DNA from: Pseudomonadota bacterium
GTDB taxonomy: Bacteria; Myxococcota_A; Polyangia; Haliangiales; Haliangiaceae
DNA length: 52,281 bases
Assembly: GCA_022360315.1 (NCBI GenBank)
Contig: JAKSDA010000518.1
Coordinates: forward strand, 1-52,281
Direction: 5' to 3'
Part shown: piece after piece, positions 8,241-16,762 of the stretch
How the letters are laid out: each line of letters begins with the position of its first letter
How positions within the stretch are numbered: the first letter of the stretch is position 1
Notes under the pieces: model-generated
What the model saw: the letters and a program-made list of their open reading frames with translations, nothing else
Database searches by the model: none
What the model was told of the DNA's origin: nothing
Translations under genes and position numbers: made by a program

Positions 8241-10076
8241 ATGCTGCGAAGATTGATCATTTACGGGCCGATGGTCTGGCTCGTGGCTGCATGTGGCAGT
8301 GATGGCAATAATGGGACCGACCCGGGCCGACCCGACGCCAGTCCGCCGACCTCGTACAGTGATCCGCTCACCGCGGTGGATTCGCTGGCAATCGGGATTA
8401 CCGACGGAACGTCGGGTATTGAAGAAATGCACGCTCTGCCCGACGGCCGTATTGTCTACTGCACCAGTCAGTCCGGGGTTCACGTTATCGACGCCAGTGA
8501 CCCGGCCGATTTGACTCGAGCCATGCAGATCGACACCGGGCCGTGTCAACATCTCGCCGTGAGTGGCGATATTTTGTACGTATCGCACCGCGGCGACGTG
8601 AACCTGCCCGAGTCGCGTATTCGGGCCTGGGATTTGAGCCAGGCCGTACCAGATATCATCGGCACGTTCACCAAGACCGACACGTTTTTCGAGGGCATTG
8701 CTGCCGACGGCAACATGATCTACGCGGCGGCCCGCGAAAACGGCATCTTGATTCTCGAGCGCAACGGCAACCAGATCGCGGAGCGCGGGTCGCTGTCCAC
8801 TGGCTTTGTCAATGCCTGGACAGTGGCAGTCAGCGGCACCACGCTCTATGTCGCCGATGCGGGGGCCGGCGTGGCAGTGATCGATATCGTCAATCCGGAC
8901 CTGCCGACTCAGAGGGGCTCGACCAATGACGAAGAGGCCAACACCATCTCCGGTGCGCCCATGTCGCTCGCTGTCGAAGGCACCACGGTATATGTCGGCG
9001 CCGGATATGGCGGCATCGCGGTGGTGGATGCCGGCGATCCGACCAACCCGTTGGTTCGCAGTCAGACCAGCACATCCGGGTTCGTGCTGCAGGTGGCCTA
9101 TCAAAATGGCTTTCTCCATGCGGCCAACTGGAGTGACGTCCGGGTATTCGACATGAGCGAGCCAGCCGCACCGGTCCTGGTCGCCACCGAACGCCTGCCC
9201 TCCCAGGCCGGACCCTCGCGAGTCCGCGCACTCGCCGCTCGGGGCAGCAATGTGTTCGTCGGCGAGTGGAACGGCCTTCACTCATACACACTGCACGCCG
9301 GACGCACAGCGCCCGATATCTGGACCCAGGAATCCGAGGTCTCGTTTTTCCATGTCGAGCCGGGGCGGACCAAGGCCTACGCTCTGGCCGTGCGCAACAA
9401 TGGAACAGCCCCGCTGGTTGCCAGCATCGAATTGCAGGGCGAGGCCTTTTCCATTGATGGTAATGAGCTCGATATCCAGCCCAACGCGACAGCGGCTGTC
9501 GAGATCTCGTATCGAGCGACGGCCAGCTTTCCCGATCAAGGCAAACTGACCATCAGCTCCGCCGATCCGGATCAGGGCATCTACGAGATTCCGTTACTCG
9601 GCAACGGACCGACCCTGAAGGTCGGCGATAAAGTGCCAGAGATCGCGGTAGCACTGCTCTACGGCGGCGAATGGCGAGCCAATCAACAGTTGGGCAAAAT
9701 TCAGGTCCTGTCGTACTTCGCGGTGTTTTGAAACACCTGTCGTCAGGAGTTTCCTGATATAGAAGCCCTTGTCTGGCAGGGTTACAAAGATCGCGGCGTG
9801 CAGATGATCGGCGTCAATCGAGTGGGCGTCGGCGATTTCAGCCCGACCAATGTCGAGGAATTCGTATCCGATACCAACGTGACCTTTCCGGTCGGCTTCG
9901 ACTTGTCCAATAGCTACAGTGGGCTTCGCGCAGCGGCCCAGCTGGGTAGTTCGTCCAATTCGGTCCACATCGTGGTCGATCGCGACGGTACGGTCCGCCA
10001 TCTGGCCCGGCGCTACAGCAAGACCGATCCGATGCTGAATATCGTGTCGGTGCTCGACACGCTGCTCGCCGAGTGA
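8241..10076 (+). CDS. Predicted selenoprotein: lipoprotein with LVIVD-type propeller, ASH-like domain and UxxC thioredoxin-like domain
   Basis: Read through one in-frame TGA (9729-9731) this encodes 611 residues. ATG 8241 starts a lipoprotein signal (MLRRLIIYGPMVWLVAAC). Residues about 40-380 are beta-propeller/LVIVD-like repeats (patterns such as GVHVIDASDPADL, GVAVIDIVNPDLP, GIAVVDAGDPTNP). Residues about 390-465 look like an ASH/choice-of-anchor Ig fold. From about residue 475 a redoxin (TlpA/AhpC-like) domain follows: VLSYFAVF-U-NTCRQEFPDIEAL, GVQMIGVNR, HIVVDRDGTVRHLARR. The TGA is codon 497 and falls exactly where the first Cys of WCxxC belongs; Cys500 is the partner. The frame stays open 115 codons beyond it with domain-quality sequence. 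Without Sec insertion it would stop at 496 residues. SelA/B/C/D genes are not in the window. Confidence 0.85.
9743..9757 (+). promoter_or_regulatory. Bacterial SECIS-like hairpin directing UGA recoding
   Basis: TCAGGA (9743-9748) pairs perfectly with TCCTGA (9752-9757) around a GTT loop, and a G-T pair can extend the stem. The loop's G (9749) is 18 nt after the TGA. A short stem with G at the start of the apical loop, 16-37 nt after UGA, is the usual description of bacterial SECIS elements. It lies within the coding sequence, as expected in bacteria. Confidence 0.65.
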
Positions 10077-10133
10077 CCACCTGCGGTCGGGGTAACATGA
10101 TGCATCCCACCGTGATTGTGCTCAGCCCGAGAT

Positions 10134-12956
10134 TCAGGATTGGCCCTTCACCCGCTTGCCGAGCAGATTGAGGGCGTGGGCCAGGTCCGAGCCAACTTCG
10201 AGCACGTCGTGCAGCGGATCGGAGGTGAGCCGGCGCATGCGGCGCACCGCGGTTGTGATGGTAAAGCGCGACACGTCGAGTTTGGGCGTGACCTCGCTCC
10301 AGCGCAGCGGCATGGACACCGGTGCACCGGGCAGCGGGCGTACGCTGTATGGCGCGGCGATCAGGCGGCCGTGACCGTTTTGCACGTAGTCGAGATAAAC
10401 CCTGCCGTTGCGTTTTTCGATCGAGCGCTGCGTAGTGGCCAGGTCGGGCATTTCGGACTCGACCACCTTGGCCAGGAGCAAGGCCAGAGTTCGGCTCTGC
10501 TGGTACGTGCATGCCCCGGCCAGGGGGAGCAGAATATGTAGACCGGTTGCACCGCTGGTCTTGATGAAGCAGCGCATTTCGAGATCGCGGCACAGCGAGT
10601 GGATCGCCCGTGCGACCGTTACCACGTGGTCAAACGGCGCTCCCTTGGGATCGAGGTCGAGCACTGCCCAGTCGGGCTGGGACAGAGTTTCGACCCTCGA
10701 TGACCAGATGTGGAGCGGGATGGTACCCATATTGGCCAGATAGAGCAGCGTCTCCACGTCCTCGCACACAAAATAGTGGATTTCGCGCTGGGCGTGTTTA
10801 CTCCACAGAGTCTCGGTGCGAATCCAGTCAGGTACCCAGCTGGGCGCATCTTTCTGAAAAAACGACTTGCCGTCGACACCGTTGGGGTACCGGGTGAGCA
10901 CCACCGGGCGTTCGCGCAGATAGGGCAAGATCCACGGTGCGATGTACCGGTAGTAGTCGATGAGGTCGCCCTTGGTATAGGCCGGGCAATCGTCCGTGGC
11001 CGGCCAGAACACCTTGTCCACATTACTGAACGAGACATGGCGGGGGTCTTCCCTGTCGTCCGGGCCGCTGGCATTGTCGCTCGTTCGAGCCAGCTCGGTG
11101 GTCCCGGATGCTCCATCCTGGCCCTGTGGGTCGGCCCGGTCGGCGGCCGGTGTTTCGGACGCCTGGCGCCCGGCCGGTAGATCGCGCGCGGCGACATAGG
11201 CCGGCAGCAGACAATCGCGCGGCCGCTTGTCGCCGCGCAGGTGTAAAAAGCGGGGAAAGCGCAGGTGCGAGCCTTCCGGCCAGTCCGAATATTTGACCGT
11301 ACACACCAGCTTGGGCTCGATCCAGTGATCTTCTCGCTGGGGCGACGAGGGCGGGGCAAACGTCGGTTCCCACGGCCGGAGCTCGCGCAGGCTCTCGGAC
11401 AGCACCTCGAGTTCGCGGCCGCCAAAGCCACTGCCCACCCGGCCGGCGTATACCCATTTATGGCCGTGCCAGACCGCCAGATGAAGCGATCCAAAGCCGA
11501 CCCGCGTGCCCTGGGGAGAGGTGTAGCCGACCACGGCAAAGTCGTCGGTGCGGTCGCTGCGTATCTTGAGCCATTTGTCACTGCGCTGGCCCTGATAGGT
11601 CGAATCGACCCGTTTGGCCACCACGCCCTCGAGACCACGGTCGACCACCGCGCGGTAAAACTCCTCGCCACGGCCGAGAATATGGTCGGCATAGCGCAGC
11701 GGGCCGACCCGGGGCAGCATCTCGCGCAACAGGGATTTGCGCTCGGAAAGTGGCAGAGAACGCAAATCGTAACCGCCGAACGCGAGCAGATCAAAGACCA
11801 CCATGGTCACTGGTTCGAGCATGGATGCGCGGCGAATATCGACTGGACGCTGCAACTGGGTTCTGCCCTGCAGGCGTGAAAAGACCGGTTTGCCCTCTTC
11901 GTCGAGGACCACGACCTCGCCGTCGAGAATGAACGAGGAGTACGGCAGAGCGGCAATGGCACGGACCAGATCGGGAAAGATATGGCTCGCCGGCAGACCG
12001 CTGCGGTAGCGCAAATACGGCTCGCCTGCCGATCCGCCAGCCACCACCCCGTCGTCCGATCGAGCCGATGCCGGGAGGCGCGGCGATTCATCCGACGAAC
12101 GTCGCCCGGGCGATGTCGGCTCTGGCGACCGCACCTCGTGCAATGGATCGTCGCTCGACGCCTTGCCCATCTTGGCGGCGAGCAGACGATAACCGTCGTA
12201 TTTCAGCTCGTAGATCCAGTCTGACTGGGAAAACGGTGCTTCTGCTGTTTGACACAGCATCGGTTCGATTTTTTTGACATCGAGGTCGCGCCTGTACACG
12301 CCGAGATCGGCGATACGCCGGCTGATCGCCTGCTCGCGATCAGCCGCACCGGCCAATTCTTCCACAGTGAGACCCGAGTAGATCGACTCGTCGCCGGGCG
12401 GACGCTGGCCTTTTGGGTCGGCAAAACCGTCGCTTTTTTTGATCAGCAGCCACTCTTTCGAGGACTCCGGGGCGACCGTGCCACTTGCATGACCCGATGC
12501 TCGGGTCCGGACCAGGGTCCAGCGGCCGCGCAGCTTGTGGCCGTGCAGATCGAAGAGCAGCTTGCCCTCTTTGAGGCCGTTCACCGGATCCTCGATGGGC
12601 ACCCACACGCCGGTGTCCCATACCACGACAGTACCGGCGCCGTAGTTTCCTTCCGGGATCGCACCCTCGAATGTCGCGTATTCGAGTGGGTGGTTTTCCA
12701 CCCAGATGGCCAGGCGCTTTTCGGCCGGGTCGAGAGACGGGCCCCGGGGAATCGCCCACGACACCAGAACACCGCCGAGTTCGATACGGAAATCGTAATG
12801 GCGTCTGCGCGCGGCGTGGAGTTGCACCACGAATATGCCCGATCCACCGGTGCGGTGCTCATCGACCTGATGACCAAAGGGTTCTGGTGTGCCTTCGGCG
12901 TCGCGCCTGGCGCGGTATTCTTTCAGGCCATCATCGCGCTGAGAATTATCGGACAT
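10134..12956 (-). CDS. ligD: ATP-dependent DNA ligase D (phosphoesterase-ligase-polymerase)
   Basis: This 940-residue protein is the multifunctional end-processing ligase of bacterial non-homologous end joining. Residues about 25-190 form the 3'-phosphoesterase domain (RRHYDFRIELGGVLVSWAIPRG; PEGNYGAGTV). Residues about 230-580 form the ATP-dependent ligase with the adenylated lysine K252 in ELKYDGYR and downstream GLEGVVAK and KWLKIR. Residues about 638-935 form the primase/polymerase domain (TRYPNG, DLDPK, SGATGLHILLPL). A Ser/Arg/Asp-rich insert (residues 264-311) interrupts the nucleotidyltransferase domain, and a second low-complexity linker precedes the polymerase. It is divergent from ku with start codons 26 bp apart. 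Confidence 0.95.
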   Translation of the reverse strand: MSDNSQRDDGLKEYRARRDAEGTPEPFGHQVDEHRTGGSGIFVVQLHAARRRHYDFRIELGGVLVSWAIPRGPSLDPAEKRLAIWVENHPLEYATFEGAIPEGNYGAGTVVVWDTGVWVPIEDPVNGLKEGKLLFDLHGHKLRGRWTLVRTRASGHASGTVAPESSKEWLLIKKSDGFADPKGQRPPGDESIYSGLTVEELAGAADREQAISRRIADLGVYRRDLDVKKIEPMLCQTAEAPFSQSDWIYELKYDGYRLLAAKMGKASSDDPLHEVRSPEPTSPGRRSSDESPRLPASARSDDGVVAGGSAGEPYLRYRSGLPASHIFPDLVRAIAALPYSSFILDGEVVVLDEEGKPVFSRLQGRTQLQRPVDIRRASMLEPVTMVVFDLLAFGGYDLRSLPLSERKSLLREMLPRVGPLRYADHILGRGEEFYRAVVDRGLEGVVAKRVDSTYQGQRSDKWLKIRSDRTDDFAVVGYTSPQGTRVGFGSLHLAVWHGHKWVYAGRVGSGFGGRELEVLSESLRELRPWEPTFAPPSSPQREDHWIEPKLVCTVKYSDWPEGSHLRFPRFLHLRGDKRPRDCLLPAYVAARDLPAGRQASETPAADRADPQGQDGASGTTELARTSDNASGPDDREDPRHVSFSNVDKVFWPATDDCPAYTKGDLIDYYRYIAPWILPYLRERPVVLTRYPNGVDGKSFFQKDAPSWVPDWIRTETLWSKHAQREIHYFVCEDVETLLYLANMGTIPLHIWSSRVETLSQPDWAVLDLDPKGAPFDHVVTVARAIHSLCRDLEMRCFIKTSGATGLHILLPLAGACTYQQSRTLALLLAKVVESEMPDLATTQRSIEKRNGRVYLDYVQNGHGRLIAAPYSVRPLPGAPVSMPLRWSEVTPKLDVSRFTITTAVRRMRRLTSDPLHDVLEVGSDLAHALNLLGKRVKGQS

Positions 12957-12982
12957 GATGAGAACCTGCTATTATAACCATT
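12957..12982. promoter_or_regulatory. 26-bp divergent promoter shared by ligD and ku
   Basis: Only 26 bp separate the two ATG codons. On the minus strand a perfect TATAAT lies at 12976-12971, placing a start site about 7 nt before the ligD ATG. On the plus strand TATTAT/TATAAC (12970-12978) lies 4-7 nt before the ku ATG, so that transcript would begin at or about the start codon. The -35 regions would lie inside the opposite gene. Confidence 0.5.
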
Positions 12983-13858
12983 ATGGTTGCTCGCGCTTTT
13001 GGATCTGGAACAGTTTCTTTTGGCCTGGTCTCGATACCTATCAAGGTCTACACGACCAACAAACCCGGTTCTTCCATTTCGTTCAACCTCTTGCACGAAG
13101 AGTGCGGAACCAAGCTCAAACAGCAATATATCTGCCCCAAGGATAACGAAGTGGTGCCGCGGGACAAGATGGCAAAGGGCTACGAGTACGCCAAGGGACA
13201 ATACGTCATGCTGAACGAGGAAGAGATCAAAGCCCTCGAAGCAGTCTCCAACAATACCATCGCGCTCAGCGAATTTGTGCCTGCGGAGGCGGTGGACCCC
13301 CTGTATATTGAAAAGTCGTATTACATCGGACCGGACAAGGGTGGCGAGCGGGCCTACGCGCTGCTCGGTCGCGCCATGACCGACACCGGTCTGGTCGGGC
13401 TGGCGCGCTACTCGGCCCGCGGCAAGCAGTATGTGGTCATGGTCCGGCCGTACGGCGAAAAAGGCCTGGTCATGCACCAGTTGCGCTACCAGGACCAGAT
13501 CCGCGCATTCGACGAGGTTCCGCTCGAAGACACCCCGCCGATCAGCGATGGCGAACTCGGGCTCGCAGTGCAGATTATCGAGCAGATCGCGGCCAACGAG
13601 TTCAAACCCGAAAAATACTCCGATGAGGTCAAGGAGCGGGTACTCGAGTTGATTCAGCACAAGATCGACGGCGAGGAGATAACGGTTACCCCCGAGGCGC
13701 CCAGGGGCGAAATCATCGATCTCATGGAAGCGCTCAAAGCCAGCCTGGGCGGAACACCGGACGACGGCGCAGAAACCGCGCGCAAACCAGCCAAGCCAGC
13801 GCCGCGCCAGCAATCGACGCCCAGCGCGGCCAAGGCGTCCGAGTCTTCCCAGTCGTAG
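12983..13858 (+). CDS. ku: Ku DNA-end-binding protein of non-homologous end joining
   Basis: The 291-residue product is a bacterial Ku homodimer subunit: it begins MVARAFGSGTVSFGLVSIPIKVY and contains HEECGTKLKQQYICPKDNEVV and PLYIEKSYYIGPDKGGERAYALL, all hallmarks of the Ku core. The core ends near residue 255; the rest is a Lys/Pro/Ala/Ser-rich tail (KPAKPAPRQQ and on), typical of the flexible DNA-binding or LigD-contacting extension. Ku binds DNA ends and recruits LigD, encoded divergently next door. The start has no ribosome site and is likely leaderless. Confidence 0.95.
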   Translation: MVARAFGSGTVSFGLVSIPIKVYTTNKPGSSISFNLLHEECGTKLKQQYICPKDNEVVPRDKMAKGYEYAKGQYVMLNEEEIKALEAVSNNTIALSEFVPAEAVDPLYIEKSYYIGPDKGGERAYALLGRAMTDTGLVGLARYSARGKQYVVMVRPYGEKGLVMHQLRYQDQIRAFDEVPLEDTPPISDGELGLAVQIIEQIAANEFKPEKYSDEVKERVLELIQHKIDGEEITVTPEAPRGEIIDLMEALKASLGGTPDDGAETARKPAKPAPRQQSTPSAAKASESSQS

Positions 13859-14092
13859 CTACATATAGAACAGTTTATATATCTCCCGCTCGGCCGGAGG
13901 CCGCGCCCTGCCGATCAGTCGCCGGTCGCCAATCGGCCGCCATATGCGACTGTCGACGCCAAAGGCGGCCCCATGACCCGTCGCTCTGACAGCCGCCGAC
14001 CCAATTGCGACCCCCGCGCTCTACCCAACTTGTCGGGGCAGCGTTACGCTACTCGGCGAGGAGTGTCACACCCCTCGGTTATGAAAGAGAGC

Positions 14093-14581
14093 ATGGGAGA
14101 CATTGTGCCGTTGTTTCGCCGTTCCGGGTCGAGTCGAGCTGATACGCCGAGCGCTGCTGAATGGTACGAGCGCGGCTGCGCAATCGAAGCGCGCAGCAGA
14201 GTCGCAGGACGATCGGCCAGCCTGGGCACTGCCATGCGGGCATACCAGCGCGCGGTTGCCCGCGATCCGAGTCATGCGGCTGCGCTGAGCAACCTCGGCC
14301 GTCTACTGCACGCCGCCGGCGACATCACCGCTGCCGAAGAGCACTATCGCCGTGCAGTCAAAGCGGCGCCCGAGGAGCCCATCTACTGGTTCAACCTCGG
14401 TGTTGCCCTGCAGGATCGCGACAAGACGCTCGCCGCGGCCAACGCGTATCGAACTGCGCTCACCCTCGATCCCGAATGCCGGGATGCTCATTTTAACCTG
14501 GCTGGCCTGCTCGACCGGCGCGGCGACCGGCGCGGCGCACTTCAGCATCTCGCTGCCTATCGACGGCTGGCTCACGGTTGA
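14093..14581 (+). CDS. TPR-repeat protein
   Basis: From ATG 14093 (preceded by AAAGAGAG) the 162-residue product carries at least three tetratricopeptide repeats: AYQRAVARDPSHAAALSNLGRLLHAAGD-type, AEEHYRRAVKAAPEEPIYWFNLG-type and AYRTALTLDPECRDAHFNLA-type helices. It has no signal peptide, so it should be a cytoplasmic protein-interaction module. ATG 14081 is an equally possible start; the frame is open to 13973 but those residues look non-coding. A 12-bp in-frame duplication (14513-14536) doubles a DRRG unit. Partners are unknown. Confidence 0.75.
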   Translation: MGDIVPLFRRSGSSRADTPSAAEWYERGCAIEARSRVAGRSASLGTAMRAYQRAVARDPSHAAALSNLGRLLHAAGDITAAEEHYRRAVKAAPEEPIYWFNLGVALQDRDKTLAAANAYRTALTLDPECRDAHFNLAGLLDRRGDRRGALQHLAAYRRLAHG

Positions 14582-14615
14582 CCGGTAGAGCAACCCGCGT
14601 CGCCCACTGGCACAG

Positions 14616-14632
14616 CTGGCGCGGGTCTTGCT
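14616..14632 (+). promoter_or_regulatory. Sigma-54 (-24/-12) promoter upstream of a TonB-dependent receptor gene
   Basis: CTGGCGCGGGTCTTGCT matches the sigma-54 consensus YTGGCACGNNNNTTGCW at all but one fixed base (A to G). GG (14618-14619) and GC (14630-14631) are 10 bp apart. The predicted start is near 14643, giving a leader of about 59 nt to the TTG at 14702, and placing the upstream ATG 14645 outside any useful leader. Confidence 0.6.
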
Positions 14633-14701
14633 GCTATCTGGCCCATGCGATTTTCTTCGCCGGGTTACAAAGTCGTCGCCGCTTCTTGTGGAGGCGGCTA
14701 T

Positions 14702-16756
14702 TTGCCAAGAAAATCATTATATTATGTCAGACGTCTGGAGTTTCTGGCAGCCTTGTGGGCAGGCCTTGTGGCGGCCGCTTATCCGGCCTGGGCTGAGGAC
14801 GAGACCCCCCAGACCGAACCCAGCCACGACGCTCGACAATCCGATGCGGTTTCAAGCCCGGACGCCAATCCGCCGACCGAGCAACCCCTCGACGAAGACG
14901 CGATTCTGCTCGGCATGGCCATGGAGGGGGAGGTCATCGAGGTATGGGCCGAGCGGCCCGATAAACCGTTCGATCGCGACACCACAGTGCGCCTCACCGA
15001 TGTGGAGCTATCCGAGCGTGGAGTGACCAATCTGGCCGAGGCGCTCGAACTCGTACCGGAGCTGAATGTCCGATATGCTGGACGGGGTGGCCGCACACTC
15101 GACGTCCGGGGTGGACGCAAGGGCTCGATCAAAGTCCTCATCGACGGTGTCCCAGTGGCCGACCCGTTTTACGGCACATTCGATATCTCGTCGATTCCGG
15201 TGACGGACATCGTACAGATCCGGGTATCGGCGACGCCAGCGTCGCCCATCGATGGTGTGGGCGGCCCCGGTGGGGTGGTCGAGGTACACACCCGCGACGC
15301 AATTGGGGGCCGCCGCCTCGATACGCGAGTGCTCGGCTCCAGCCTGCCCGAAGCACACGCTGCGGCCACTGCGCGCACCATGCTGGGCGAGCACTGGGCC
15401 GTGCGACCCTCGGCAACCGCCACTGTCGGCTCGCACGAGTTTGGCTTCATGACCAATCGCATCGACGAAAGTCGCCGCGAGTTCAACGGTGCCGTGCGAC
15501 TCGAGTACCGCAAGGGCAAACGCAGCCTGGTCGGCGATGTGGCCGTGCAAGACCGCAGCTTCGTGGTCCCGCCCAAGGACACCATGCGCGGCGATATCCG
15601 GTTCATCGACGGTGAAAACACTGTGCGCGTCGGCTTAACCGGTGATGATCAGATCGGTTCATGGCGCCTACAAGGTCAGCTCTTTGGCCAGATTTTAAGC
15701 CGCGAATCACTAGTCTACACCCGAAGCAACGCCCGCTCGCGGTACGGCCCGGCCACGGCCTACGAAAACTACAGCATGGACAATGTGTCCCGCCTCGAGG
15801 ATCTGATGGCGACGCGGTTTGGCAGCAGATTTTTGGCCAACAGATCGCTGCGCAAGCGTTTTCATCTGATCGGTTCGGCGGTATTCATCACCGAGTCGGC
15901 CGACGTGGCCAACGTCAGCCTGCTCAACAATGCATCGGGCGACGAGAGCAAAACCGAGGGGCGGAGCAGCATGGGCGAGGTGGCTGCGGGGCTGCAGTGG
16001 GAGGATGGGCCATTTCGGATCGACTCGGCAGTGGGTCTGGCCGTGCCGATCGGGGTGGACGCCAACCCGTGGCCCGAGTTCAAGGTAACCGCGTGGGCTC
16101 GCGCCATGCCCGGTATCAACTTCAAACTGACCGGCGGCTACAAAGGGCGATTGCCGACCCTGCGCGAGCGCTATCAATCCGGTACGGGCAACGAGTCGCT
16201 GGATCCCGAAGAAGCCTTATTCGGCGAAATCTCGACCATTATCAAGGTTCGGCGGTGGTTTTTCTTCGAGTCGAGCGCCTATGTGCGCGACACCGAGGGA
16301 ATGATCAAGCTGGGCCTGGACAGAGACGGCGTCTATCGCCTGCTCAACCTCGGTCAGCTCACCATTCGGGGCATTGACAGCCAGGTAAAAATTGCCCCCG
16401 AACGGGCGCTCAGCGGCGGTGCCAGCTGGAGCTATATCAGTCCTGCGCCGCTCAGAGGCGGCGATGAGCCACTCGACTTTTTGCCCCGTCACCGCGCTGC
16501 GATCTGGCTTTCCGCCCATCGCGACCAGCGCGCGGGCGGAACCATTCGGCTGCGGTACACCGGAAACCAATGGGATCAGGGGCAGAAATTGCCGACCCGC
16601 GAGATTTTCGACCTGTCGGCATTTGCCAAGATCGGCGCCGGCCTGTTCGCCAATCTGCGCGTGGACAATCTCACCGATGATCGTTTTCAGCTCCGCGCCG
16701 GCGTGGAGTCGCCCGGCCGGGTGATCATCACATCGCTCTACGGACAGTGGGAATAA
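14702..16756 (+). CDS. TonB-dependent outer-membrane receptor (short form)
   Basis: The 684-residue product starts at TTG 14702, chosen because GGAGG (14690-14694) sits 7 nt before it; ATG 14645 has no such site. A signal peptide (YVRRLEFLAALWAGLVAAAYPAWA) is followed by an acidic linker, a plug domain (EVWAERP, LAEALELVPELNVRYAGRGGRTLDVRG, IKVLIDGVPV, GGPGGVVEVHT) and a barrel ending in an aromatic strand (VIITSLYGQWE). It should import a siderophore, vitamin or another ligand using TonB energy; the ligand cannot be read. It ends 6 bp from the convergent kinase gene. Confidence 0.85.
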   Translation: MPRKSLYYVRRLEFLAALWAGLVAAAYPAWAEDETPQTEPSHDARQSDAVSSPDANPPTEQPLDEDAILLGMAMEGEVIEVWAERPDKPFDRDTTVRLTDVELSERGVTNLAEALELVPELNVRYAGRGGRTLDVRGGRKGSIKVLIDGVPVADPFYGTFDISSIPVTDIVQIRVSATPASPIDGVGGPGGVVEVHTRDAIGGRRLDTRVLGSSLPEAHAAATARTMLGEHWAVRPSATATVGSHEFGFMTNRIDESRREFNGAVRLEYRKGKRSLVGDVAVQDRSFVVPPKDTMRGDIRFIDGENTVRVGLTGDDQIGSWRLQGQLFGQILSRESLVYTRSNARSRYGPATAYENYSMDNVSRLEDLMATRFGSRFLANRSLRKRFHLIGSAVFITESADVANVSLLNNASGDESKTEGRSSMGEVAAGLQWEDGPFRIDSAVGLAVPIGVDANPWPEFKVTAWARAMPGINFKLTGGYKGRLPTLRERYQSGTGNESLDPEEALFGEISTIIKVRRWFFFESSAYVRDTEGMIKLGLDRDGVYRLLNLGQLTIRGIDSQVKIAPERALSGGASWSYISPAPLRGGDEPLDFLPRHRAAIWLSAHRDQRAGGTIRLRYTGNQWDQGQKLPTREIFDLSAFAKIGAGLFANLRVDNLTDDRFQLRAGVESPGRVIITSLYGQWE

Positions 16757-16762
16757 CCCACA

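Noticed and set aside
9729..9731. The TGA as a simple nonsense mutation making the lipoprotein gene a pseudogene
   Set aside because: The stop sits precisely on the redox Cys, a SECIS-like hairpin follows at the right distance, and the downstream frame shows no decay. It remains the main alternative.
14513..14536. 12-bp tandem duplication in the TPR gene
   Set aside because: It keeps the frame, doubles only a four-residue unit in a loop, and is ordinary for GC-rich coding DNA.
14645..14701. ATG 14645 as the start of the first TonB receptor
   Set aside because: It has no ribosome site and coincides with the start site predicted from the -24/-12 promoter; TTG 14702 has GGAGG seven bases upstream.
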